Origin: Aquila chrysaetos chrysaetos
Taxonomy: Eukaryota; Chordata; Aves; Accipitriformes; Accipitridae
NCBI RefSeq assembly: GCF_900496995.4
Contig: NC_044011.1
Coordinates: 18,880,041-18,944,040 of the forward strand
Direction: 5' to 3'
Length of the DNA: 64,000 bases
In this document: positions 14,291 through 25,735 of the stretch, piece after piece
How positions within the stretch are numbered: position 1 is the stretch's first letter
How the letters are laid out: each line of letters starts with the position of its first letter
Made by a program: the position numbers and the translations under genes
The notes under the pieces: generated by a model
Database searches by the model: none
The model's input: the letters and a program-made list of their open reading frames with translations, nothing else
Told to the model about the DNA's origin: nothing

Positions 14291-17200
14291 GTTTCTGAGG
14301 CACGGTCGAGTCCTCGGTGTTGCTGTTCATGGCGCGCACACGCACAATTGCTAGAAGTGCCGCTTTCCAATACCTGCGCCCGCTGTAAGACGGGGACCTC
14401 GTTAACCGTGGGTTAAAGCGTTGGGTGGAGTACCGGCATCGTAAGGAATGACCGTTTCTGTCAGCAGGGGGTTGATCACCAAAGGGATTCTTGACGCTAG
14501 GAGCAATGGGGGGGGTCTCGTGCTTGGACTTGTGCACCCTGAACAGGAAAGGGTCTTGAAGTGCTTGATTGCAGGGCAAATCTTAAATTGCTCCACCCTC
14601 TGGAAAAGTTACTTTAAAGGGAGTGATGTCTGGCCTTGGATAGCCAAACCACTTCTATAAACACCATCTCCGTACATCTGTCTTCTGAAATAAATATTTG
14701 AACAATAAGATGCTTCATCATAGTTAAGCTACTAGAAAGCAAAAAGCATCCGTGACTGTGCAGTGCGTTCCCTGCTTTTATTCCATTACAGAGAGTCAAA
14801 GCCTCTTCATGTGGTCTCGGCTGTGCTCAAGTTCTGCAAAAATGAAGGGCTTTTAGAAGAACACACGCTAGCAGCTATCCTAGATGAAATTAGCACAGTT
14901 TAAGATCTCTGCTTATGCAGAGGAATTGTATGTCAGGCATGGACAAAGAACCCACTAGAAGCATGGAGCATGAATTTCCCACTGGATCCTTTAGGTTATC
15001 TTACCTATCAGTTCACAGCCCCAGCAGGTACATTGGGCAATCAGACCCTTCTGTTGTTTGTGGCACATATTTTAGTCTTAGAGGCTAAAAGGGTTTGGTC
15101 TCATTGAAGTCTCAGGGTTCAGTGTAAGAGGTATCTGAGTGAAATGTAATGGTCTGCAATGCAACGGGAGACGAGACTAGCAACATCAGCAGTGTGACCC
15201 AGTACAAGTGGATCTGTAAAGCAGCACAGTTGCTGCTGAGGACCTGATGTCTGTACTGTATGTATTGCAGGAGGTTTCACTTCAGGATAGCTCTTCTCTG
15301 GACCTGTGGACTGAAGATTCATTGGTGGCTGGAGCGCATTAAGTGAACCCCTGGAGCACATCTTCTGGTTTGGTTTTATTCAAAAGGAGTCCAGCTTGCT
15401 TTCTGAAACTCGTGTCAAGTTATAAACCACAGCACAGTATCAGTCCAGATGATCAGGAGATTTACTTCTAAAATACACTGTTCATCTGAACTTCAGTGCT
15501 ACTCTAGAGGCATCCTTAGTGTGCAAGTCTTGCTGGACTTGCGCGTTTTAAGTTCTCAAAGGCAAGTTACTCTGTGCGGAGCTCCAGAGCTTGACTGGTG
15601 ACATACCCGTGCACACCCTTGTGTGTTGTGATCAGCCTCTGATAGGAAGAGTTTGGGGCTGTCTAAGCCTTAGGCAGTCTGTCCCCTACTTTTCTAACTG
15701 CACCTCCTCCTACGACTTAACAGGAACTCACTCCTTGGGTCACCTCTGTGTCACTAATAAAGCACCACAGACATTAACACTCGCCGAACATAACTTGATA
15801 ACCACCATGCACTGTTTGCCTTTTAGTCACATGTATTTAAACAGCCTCCAGGGTCACAGCATCCTCAAAACTTTTTAAAAACTGAAAAACTACCCAGGCT
15901 TTTTGGAGCCCCATTTGAACGCTCTTCAGTTCTGCTCTCCACTCTTCCATAGAAATCTCAGCAAAGCTCACGGAAAATCTTAACCTCATACAAAGAAAAA
16001 CTTTCACTCAGCCTTGTAAGCCAAGGTGAGAGTCTAAATGAAGCAGAATGTATAAACACTCTTGTTCCCCATTTTTTTTTCTTTCAGTCAAGAAAATCTC
16101 AAGGCAGGCTAAACTAACATGCCAGGCTCAGCCAAGCTTCTTCCTGGTCCCAGGCTCTTCTTTATTACGCAATTCTAGACCTTTGAAAGGAAAAGTAACT
16201 CTTTTGTGGGTGGGTTCTTTGTGCCTGTGTCCTTTCTAAAGAAGTATCTGTTGAATCTCTGGACAGTATTATAATAAGGGCTAATTAGATTGTAGGCTGC
16301 CATTAGTCTTTATGTGCTACTGTGGACTTTATACTCCCTGTCTATTGAGAGGAAAGCAGCAAGGTCTTTTGTGACTGATTGAAATGGGTTTGCAGTAGAT
16401 TTTATTTTCCTTTGGATTTGGTCTTAATTTTTTTCAGCAAAGTAAAAATGAGACGTTTACTAATTTGCCCTTTATATTGCTATATGAATGCTATATTGGT
16501 ACTTTGTAAAATATTTACATTTCAGATTTTTGATTAAATGCATAAGTCATAATAAGGTAGACTATAAATATGTAAAATACAATATTCAGTGCTAGCCTGT
16601 GATTTTTCAGATCCTGATGTTTAAATAATTTTTGAATGTAAATTGTGAAAAACCTCAACTGAATTTTCATAAGTCACATAGTATAAGTTTATTTGAAAGT
16701 GGGACTTTGACACAGGTCATACTTGTCATTCAGTAGAGATGAGAAACGGCTTTAGAAAGGAGAGAGAGTCCAAAGCACTGGTGTGTCTGGGATGGGAGAT
16801 GTTAATAAATGCTACCTACTACGGGGGGGCTGGGGGGGGGGGGGCAAGATGCCTAAAAATCTGTCAGAGAACTGAGTGGAAAAAAGAACTAAAAAGATGG
16901 GTTTCCCATCCAACTGTTAATGTAAAATGACTAGCATGATGGTTTTGCTACTTGGCATCTTGGCAGAATAAAGTGTAATATCTTGGAGCCCAAGATTTAA
17001 TCTTTTCTATGCAGGCTAGCAGATGAGAAAGCTTAGGAGTTTTTTGGTGGTGGGGTGGTTTTTTGGTTTGTTTTTTTTTTAAAGGAATGACATTTGAATT
17101 TCTGAACAGCATTGTATTTTGTGAATATCGAAGCTATTGGTAAATATTGGTGAATGAGCTTTGAGAGATGTTTTGAGACCTGTGAGGTGCCTCTTCTTAA

Positions 17201-18342
17201 GCAATTGCTTTAAATGCAAATGAGTTGTTTACAAGGAATTATGCCACAAGCAGTTGCCTCCAAAGCAATAATAATAAGCATAATAATGCATGCTTGAACT
17301 CATAGGAAATTGGTAATACTGCCTCATCACAATGTGTTCATGGTGATGCACCTGATACTGCAATTTCTAATATTTGAGGCAGAGTGTACAAACTGTGCCA
17401 AGGTAAGTGTACTTGGATGTGTGGGAGTGTGACTCCCACATAAGCAGACATGCAAAAACGAAGCTTTCTTGTCATGAACGTAAGTGAAATTATTGAAACA
17501 TTGCAAGTTAAAAATCAACACAAAATTATTGAAAAAAAGCTTGCCTGTGCCTAAGAGAAGCGTTTTTAGAAATGTTCTCAGTTGATATGTATATATTTAA
17601 TATATAGCTCTTCGGTTGGATGAACTATCGCTTGGGTAGTAAATGGTCCCACATATCAGAGGAGGATTCAACTCAGAATCTTTGGTAAAGACAGTTATCT
17701 GCTGTAACTGGGCCCATTGTTAATACTACTAATGACGTTTAGGCAGATTTTTATTTCTTCATTTACTTTGAAGAGGTATAAATGATAAAAATTGAGGGAT
17801 CGAGCAAAAAAGATAATAAAAATGAAAAGACCACATTTATACCAGGTGTAAAGAGCAATGTGTTTAATAAGACTTCTGGAGCTACTTGTTTGTATGATGA
17901 CTGATTATTGCCAATTTAGTTTCAAGTTTAGGTTTAAGAATTACAGTGATGTTACTAATTCAGCATATTTTGTACTAAGTATTCTACTATATATATATAT
18001 GTGTTTAACAATGGGAAATAGAGCTGGAGCAGAAATGACCAAGAGATAGGTGGAACAAAGTTTGGGGCAGCTGGAAATTCATTCATCCTCTCTGCAAGTT
18101 AAACTTTGCTTTGTCCTGAAAGACCATGAACTTTCTTGCTGCAAAGGAGAAACAAGCAGATAAAACTTGCTGCATTCATGTTCCTTGTTAAGTTAGAATT
18201 TCCCAACGTGATGATTTTATAAAGAAAAAGCCTTATTGTACGAATCAGGAGTTTTGAATCTGTAAGTGAAGCGGGGACTGTGTAAGCAGATGAACTTTTC
18301 TTCACATTTGGATCAGATACATTGTGTGCAACAAAGCTGTTT
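14290..18342. other. Intergenic DNA, no gene recognised
   Basis: After the AIG1 island the sequence returns to ordinary AT-rich composition. Acceptor-like tracts such as the one ending at 16087 have no good partner donor. Simple features are a G-rich run near 16822-16843, T-rich runs near 17041-17081 and a short TA run near 17991-18001. No coding exon, RNA gene or datable mobile element was recognised. Confidence 0.6.
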
Positions 18343-18347
18343 CACAG
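18343..18347. repeat. Target-site duplication, left copy (CACAG)
   Basis: CACAG directly precedes the TG end of the LTR and recurs right after its CA end at 18915-18919. A 5-bp duplication is what I expect of ERVL-class integration. It shows that the solo LTR has kept its original insertion junctions. Confidence 0.85.
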
Positions 18348-18914
18348 TGTCCTGGTTTAACCCCAGCCGGCAACTAAGCACCACACAGCCGCTCACTCAC
18401 TGCCCCCCCGATGGGACGGGGGAGAGAATCGGAAGAGTAAAAGTGAGAAAACTCGTGGATTGAGGTACAGACAGTTTCATAGGTAAAGCAAAAGCCATGC
18501 GTGCAAGCAAAGCAAACCAAGGGATTCATTCCCCTCTTCCCATGGGCAGGCAGGTGTTCAGCCATCTCCAGGAAAGCAGGGCTCCATCACGTGTAATGGT
18601 TACTTGGGAAGACAAACGCTGTAACTCTGAACGCACTCCCCTTTCTTCTTCTTCCCCCAGCTTTATATGCTGAGCATGACTTCATATAGTCAGCTGTCCC
18701 AGCTGTGCCCCCTCCCAACTTCTTGTGCCCCCCCAGCCTCCTCGCTGGTGGGGTGGGGTGAGAACCAGAAAAGCCCTTGGCTCTGTGTAAGTGCTGCTCA
18801 GCAGTAACGAAAACATCCCTGCATTATCAACACTGTTTCCAGCACAAATCCGGAACACAGCCCCATACTAGCTAGTATGAAGAAAATTTAACTCTATCCC
18901 AGTCAAAACCAGCA
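18348..18914 (-). mobile_element. Solo LTR of an avian ERVL-type endogenous retrovirus
   Basis: A 567-bp element with TG...CA ends and an intact 5-bp duplication (CACAG) on both sides. From its right end, read on the minus strand, it begins TGTGCTGGTTTTGACTGGGA if two flanking bases are included. It matches in many blocks an LTR family widespread in neoavian genomes, recalled as the TguLTR5-like ERVL group. In sense orientation it has a TATA-type motif, GCATATAAAGC, at 18670-18660. No internal gag or pol sequence is attached, so it arose by recombination between the two LTRs. A CRE-like TGACTTCA near 18678 looks like a decayed TGACGTCA. The element could in principle act as a promoter firing leftward, toward AIG1. 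The subfamily name is from memory. Confidence 0.88.
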
Positions 18915-18919
18915 CACAG
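18915..18919. repeat. Target-site duplication, right copy (CACAG)
   Basis: Identical to 18343-18347. Together they fix the LTR boundaries at 18348 and 18914. Confidence 0.85.
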
Positions 18920-19479
18920 GGTAAGGATTTTATATCTTAATTTCATATGCTTTCTGCTGATTCCATCAGTCGGTGTTAGTGCAGGTAACAGGCCTCTGAG
19001 ATGCAGAAGAGCAATACTGACCAGGACTATTCTACCTGCCCACAGATGATGTGGCCCCCTGTAAACCAGAGCAAACATTCTTCTCCTGGAGCATGCAATC
19101 TCACAGAGGGATGTAGCCTTTGGGAAACAGTTTATGTACATGCAGTGCATGGTTATAAATTACCTGCTGTCCTGTTTAAAGAGCTTACCCCTTACACTAC
19201 CTCTACCTATCATCAAATTCTTGAACAGGCTGGTTATGCAGTATTATTTAGGAGTACCAATGAACAGTAAAAAAGCAGAACTGCTTGCCATGGGGAAATA
19301 TGAGTCAGCTTCTTAGTCATTAAAAATGTGCAAAAGAAGACAAACAAAATTTCCACAAATAATTATAAAGCCAGAAAATTTAACCCTGCCTGTAACTGTG
19401 CACTGAGTGGTTGCCTTCTCTTAGACCCTCCTGATAGAAGACAGTCCTGACATAGCAATTGTTACCAGGTACCTCTGAA

Positions 19480-19708
19480 ACACATGAAATCCCATCTGAA
19501 CATAAGAAAATGCTGTTTACTGTCAGAATGGTTTAACATGGGAACAGGTTGCCCAGAGAAGCTGTGGACTCTACATGTGTGGAAATATTCAAAACCCGTG
19601 TGGACATGGTCCTGGGCAACCTGCTGTAGCAGACCGTGCTTGAGCAGGGGTATTCAACTACATGATCTTGAGAGGTCCCTTCCAACCTCAACAACTCTGT
19701 GATGCTGT
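19480..19708 (+). mobile_element. CR1 LINE, 5'-truncated 3' end
   Basis: Shows the typical order of the avian CR1 3' end: a CATCTGAACATAAGAAAA-like block, then GGGAACAGGTTGCCCAGAGA, then ATATTCAAAACCCG, then TTGAGCAGGGG, then GATCTTGAGAGGTCCCTTCC, and a terminal CTGTGATGCTGT, which is the short CR1 tail repeat. CR1 elements lack poly(A) tails and are normally truncated at the 5' end, as here. Only the end of the reverse-transcriptase gene and the 3' UTR remain; nothing is coding. Divergence appears moderate. Confidence 0.95.
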
Positions 19709-22700
19709 AGTGTAAATGGAAGTACATATGTGACTAACGCATAACTCGCCAAGTCTGCCTCAACTTTCTAGGTTACCTGGTTAAAATCAGCTCTCTGGTG
19801 GCTTAAATCCCCTAAGTGCATCACCATGCTACCTCCTCTGAACACCTGGGCAAAGGAGTTAGAGATGGGATGAGAAACAAGGAATTGGAATGATGCAGGT
19901 ACTCCACACCACTTCTGTAGCATTGCTTGCATAAAAGAGTTATATTATTGTTAATTTGTGCTGGAGACTTAATATGTGTATTTTACGAATTGGAAAAAAT
20001 CTCTACCCCTAAATCACCGATCAAAAGTTGTAGAATTTTTTATCTGCACCCTATCTCTACCCCAAATTCTCATCCATAAAACTGAACTAGTAAAACTTCC
20101 TGTCTTGTGTCCTGACTGAAAGTTTCTCTCAGCAAGAACTATTTCTTCATTTATTTTAGAATTATAAATATGTAATTCATGGAGTTACATCTTGGACTTC
20201 TGAGGAAACCTGACATATTAAAAAATACAGTATTTTCTTAAACAAACAACAGATCCTTTTCTGTGACAACTAACTCTAATGGGCAGCACTGTAAAATAGA
20301 GTAAATGTTAAGTATCTTCCATTGTGAATGGGTGAATAATTTTCTGGTTCAGCTGCAGTAAGGTTTAACTGATCAAGGGAGAGCAGTAATACACTTCTAA
20401 TACAACAGGCAGAATACAGAGGGCATTTCATTCAGTAGCAGAGAGACAGCACTGGCTAGCAAGGACAATAGTAACCAAATACCCATTTCAAAGATTTGGC
20501 ATAGCCGGTTTTTTTAAGTAGTTTGGCTTTGATGACTTTGCAGAAGCTTGTGTTCCGTTTGGGCTGCCAAGCAAACCTGGAGGTGCCCACCGTCACCTGC
20601 TAGACCCGCTGCAGGAGATGCTTATCCTTGCCAACTCCTCCTCTCTTGGTAGGAGTGACTCTCAGCAGAATGCCACGCTTCTGGCTTTTTACTATCTGTC
20701 AGACAATACAGCAGTAACCAGGCTCTCTCTGTCACCAGCTGGAAGCTGTTCTATCTAATTTTTTATTCTAGTGCTCATTCTCAAAATGTCTTTTACACAA
20801 CTTGTGGAAACTCGTTTTCAGTATGTATCTTTCCCTTTGATACAATCTGCTGCTGAAGGCTCACATTTCTCTGGGCTAACAATGGCAGAGGGTCTCTGCC
20901 GTACTGTGATGATACTGCACTACAGATGGATCCATAGGATGGCTTTCCTGGATACTGATGCTTTTTTGGTTTTGTTCCTCCATGTATCAAAAATGTTTGG
21001 TCAAAGCTGATTCATATTCTGGAAAAGTAGAACATGACCAAGAAATCTTCGGGCAAGGTATCATCATGTCTCCAGAGTATCCTTTTTTTTCCTGCCTTCT
21101 CCCTTTTTAGTTCAGTCCATGGCTATGCTGATGCATTAAATCCCTTCCTTCTTCACTCATTTACACTCTTCCAGCCTCCTTTCGAATCTTGTTCTTAGAC
21201 ACACAAAGCCACTGTGGATATAGTAGACAGAAAACTATTCCTGTAATTTCCTCCCTTATTAATCTGCCATGTGTCTGTATTTCCATAACTAAAAGCCTCT
21301 TTTTAAATCAGCTTGAAAAAAAAATCCACAATAAAAACCTGAAAATGTAAGTGAAAAGGGAGACAAACACACATATTGATGTGATACAAGAACTGAATTG
21401 CAAACTGGGTTTAGGGAAACATCCGTGAATAACTTTCTCTACTGTTTGTTCAGCTTTGTATATTTTTATAGTCTGATGATCATTTGAGATTAATTGCAGA
21501 GGATAGAATGATAATATGCTTTAAAGGAGAAAAGTAAGGGAGAAGCAGGAGGTCTAGACCAACCTTCAGGAAAAAAACAACTCTACACTATTGCATATTT
21601 GAGCTCTTAGATAAATCACCACAAACAGGTGTGAATGAATGAACACATTGAAATTACATTGGACTTTCTCACAACCACCTTTTTCTGTATTATGATTATC
21701 ACTACCCACTTGCTGGAACAAAAATAAGAATAAAAATATTTTGAGACAGCTACATCATGAGAATTTCTCTACAAGTGAATGAAATAAGCATAATCCTTGC
21801 TTTCCTGAATGACAGCACTGTTGCACAATATACATAACCACTTCAGAGGACACACTGGAATAATGGGTGTTTGCAAAGAAAACTAGTGCTTAATATCCTT
21901 GGGAAGAGTTTGGCTGCCACAACTCCTGCCTCCGAATCTCAGATTCAGTAACTGAATGGACTAACCGCAAGTCACTTTGCCATTGTTTTCTGTTTATAGA
22001 AGGAACACAACTGTATACACTTCACAGATGCATCATGAAGGGACAGCAGTTCAAGCAGATGTGAAGCAGCCTTATTACAAGGCTTAGCAGTATGATTACT
22101 AGCTAATAAAGTGCAATCGAATAAACCAGAAGAAGAGGCTGAATTAGGATGTCTTTGCTGGAAGTAATCTCGGACACTGTAAATATGATAATTAGGATAG
22201 CTTTGAAAGCCTTTAGGAGCCTTTTTGGAGTACATTAGCTGGTAAATCTGACTAGTTACTTTAGTAATTGGCAATTGCTATGGATAATTGAAAATACACA
22301 AGACTTCATTTTTTTGCCAAAATATTCATGTAAATGGGGATGGAAGGAATCCTGTTTATGAACATTTTGCAAAAAATATAGCCTGTTTTCAAGCGTCTTC
22401 AAGTCTTGCATGTACTTACGCAGCCACTGACCTAGCAGCTTTATCATTTATGAGCAGCCCACATGGCACACTGGGAGTCAGAACCCAATTTAAATCCTTG
22501 GAAGACTCCATTTAGTTTTGGCTGGTTTAGATTAATCACAAAACTGTCCTCTCTCTTTATGTTTTCTGAACCTAAGCAATCCAAGGTTTGAGAGTTTTTT
22601 TATTTTGGTTTTGCTTGTTTGTTTGTTGTTGGCTTTCTGATGTAAGAGATGTCCTTCTTATCAGAGTAAATGATATCATGAATGTTTCGAGCAATGATTG

Positions 22701-24384
22701 GAGAGAGGGATTTTTAAAATTGCAGACATTCCTGATGAAAGCTGAGGAAATCTTGTATTTTTCACCTTGTCACTGAAAACATATCCAAGTGTGTCTATTA
22801 TATCGGTAAGGGATTCACTTTGGGACAACAGCTTGCTGCTTATGATGGAACTGAACAGATATGATCAATTCAGGTGCAAGAAGCCCACAAGTTTCTTTCA
22901 GGGGCCGCATGCCTAGTTAAAACCTTATTAACTGCAATATAAGGATGTGTCTCTTGGTAACTACTGGTCTGTGATGAGGATAGGATGTCATGCAGGTGAA
23001 TGCAAACTACTAACATTCAGCATTAGTATAAATTTTAAATGGTTACCTAACTCTCTATGAACTGAATCATCTTAATGTAGAAGTCATCTTTTTAAGATAT
23101 TTAATGTACTGGGGACACCTAAGTACTACGTCTTTTCCACTTATTTTATGTAGTTCTATCCTTCATGAATAAATTAGCATGCCTAAATAACCCTGTACTA
23201 CTTTTATTAGAATTAGTCTATAAACAGTTTCCTGATTGAACTGTCTAAATTTGTGTCCACTTTTAACACCTTCAGTGGGTCTCAGATAAAAATTTGACCC
23301 TTCTTCTTCTGAATTTAATGATACAGCTTCCACTGATAATGATACATGATCAAGCCTGAGCTCATGTACCTCATTTATTCAAGACTGGTGTTCTGGCATC
23401 GTTAAAACATTAAAACCAATGCACAGAGTGTAGTTTCTATGCCACAACTGGAACACAATACATTTTAAGTAACATCGTTCTTCTCTCAGTATGAGCAGAT
23501 ATTCTTAGTTTTCACTAATGTGCCAGTAAGTTGAAAAGGAAAAGAAGTAAATGAGCAGAATATTAAAGCAAACCAAAATGCAGCTCAGAATGAAAGTGTG
23601 CATGCAAATGAAATTATCTGATAGTGGCAGGAAGTGATTGCATCCTAAGGCCTCTGCCTTTTTTCCAGGTTTTGCATTATTCTCTAAACACTAAAATTAT
23701 AGTGATGGATCAAATAATTTTCATAAAACCAAAACAAAACCCAGTGTTATTAGGTTGAGCAGATATACCATGTGGAGTTTGTTACCATTTGCTAATTTTC
23801 AATTCATTTATTAAGATCAGCTCTCATTTTTTAATTTTCAGTAATCAGTGTCACTCTGTTATGAAAGCACCTCTGCAGTCTAGACAGTACATACTCATTT
23901 ATGTGATAAATAATGGATAAACACTGAGTGTGCCATTAGCTGTTAATGCAGTAGATTGATTCCCTGCAGCACATACTCTCCATCCTTGTTTTAGCACTTA
24001 TGCCACCTGTCTCTTGCACTTACTGTATGATGCTTCAATAATGCGAATGGGGTTCCCTGATCATTCTTAATTTAGCTCATTTTTATAGTCTCTTAAGTAG
24101 ATTGGCATTGCTATGACAGATATACAAATCAAAAGGTGCCTCACTACTACCTTTATAATTGCTATCACTGCTCTGTCCAATGTTTTTAGCACAATACAGA
24201 TTACTTGTGAATAACCAGATAGAATCAGTAGACTTATTTTCTTTTCCACAGATTTCCATTTTAACATATCACTACTGCTTTGGCCAAGTAGCTGGGACAA
24301 AGACAAATTATTTCAAGTCTCTGTTCCCATTTCCTTCAGCCGTAGGAACAGGGATTCAAATTGAATTAAACCAAATAGACAGAT
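19709..24384. other. Intergenic DNA, possible conserved non-coding block near its right end
   Basis: Ordinary AT-rich DNA without a recognisable exon or datable repeat. The stretch at about 23520-24060 has few repeat signatures and contains a perfect octamer, ATGCAAAT, at 23602-23609, together with several homeobox-like AT cores. It is a reasonable candidate for a conserved regulatory element, but only an alignment would show that. Confidence 0.5.
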
Positions 24385-25735
24385 ATAGTAAGTCAGCAGG
24401 GCAAGTTGGCATTCTGCCAAGATTTTGAAGGAACTCAAATGTGAAATTGCAGAACTGTTGGCCAAGTTGTCTCACAGATCTATAGAAATGGCAACTGGGC
24501 CAGACTGCCAGTGAAACCTCCACCTACAAAAAAGGCTCTAAAAGAGATCTGGGGAACTACAGACCAATAAATTACTCTAATTCTGATTAGATAGTAGAGT
24601 ATATCTTACTGAGTAAGATACTTGATCACATGGATAAACATCACCTGTTGGGAAGAAGTCAGCATGACTTCTGTAAAAGGAAAGGCCATCTCAATCAGCT
24701 GCTGAAGTTCCGTGAGGGAAGTCAATAAGCACATAGATAAAGGGTATTCAGGGCACTTAATATTTTTGATTTTCAAAATATCTTTGACACGATTCCACAC
24801 CAGTTGTTATTACAAAAGGTAATCTTTCATGGGGATGGAGGAGATGTTCTTTTATGAACTGAAAGCTGGTGAAAGGATTGGGCAAACGAAAGAGTTCAAT
24901 CATCACTACTAAGGGTGGGGTCAGTTACAAGTGTTCAGTGATTTAAACAGTTTTATACAACACCTTCATCAGTGACATGGAGTAGGATGCATGCAGTGAA
25001 TTCTCCAAGTCTTCTTTTTGGGCAATGAAATGCAATGCTAATAATAAGGAACACCAGAGACAACTTGCTAAGTTGGGTGAGCAGTCAAGCAGGTGTCATA
25101 CTAGCTTCAGTGCAGACCCTGTGGAAAAATAATCTAAACTCCGTGTCTGCACAACGTGAACAGAAAAGTTATAACTCAGAGAAGAGATCTTGGAGTTACC
25201 ATTGACACTTGAAGTCATCGGTTCAATGTAGGGTAGCAGCCAAAAAAGCCAATAAAATGTTGTACATCATCAGGAAGGGTACTGAGAACAAGACAGGAAA
25301 CATGCTGCCACTTTATAAGATGTCAGTGCACCCACACTGTAGGTACTATGTGCTGCTCCAGCCACCACAGCTCAAGATGACATGGTGGAATCAGAAAAGA
25401 TACAGAGAAAGCAGGTGAAATAGTTAAGGAGATAGAGCAGCTGACTCATAAGAGACTAAAAAGCCTGGGAATTTTCACTGAGGGCTGAGGGATGTATGTT
25501 CTAGATCATGAAAATGACATAATTCTAAAACTAAGAGACACTCAATGAAACTAGAACATTAGTTTAAATTGTATTTTAAAAGTACTACTTTACCAAGCAG
25601 GTAGTAAATTTCTGGAAAATGTTGCCTCTCCCAAAATTGTATCTCCTGACACAGCTGGAGAGAGAATGTTGGGCTAAATGGGCCACTGCTCTGAAACAAG
25701 GGGCCATTTTTGTTCTTATAATTTTGTGCAGTGTT
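24385..25735 (+). mobile_element. Old, decayed CR1-L-like LINE (reverse-transcriptase region to 3' end)
   Basis: About 1.35 kb resembles, block by block, the ancient CR1 family common in crocodilians, turtles and birds. In order: a GAAATTGCAGAACTGTTGGCC block, GGGGAACTACAGACCAATAA (the NYRPI reverse-transcriptase motif region), a TGTTGGGAAGAAGTCAGCATGACTT block, a TTTCAAAATATCTTTGACAC block, GAGAAGAGATCTTGGAGT, AGCCAAAAAAGCCAATAAAATG, a CCACTTTATAAGATGTCAGTGC block, and finally GGGCTAAATGGGCCACTGCTC with a TTCTTATAATT tail. Many stops, indels and internal gaps are present, and the FADD catalytic region is not recognisable, so it is long dead. Confidence 0.85.

Noticed and set aside
16021-16200. 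Splice-like signals (CCAAG|GTGAGA at 16025, acceptor ending 16087)
   Set aside because: The partners give either a 14-nt block or a weak donor, and no reading frame links them to anything.
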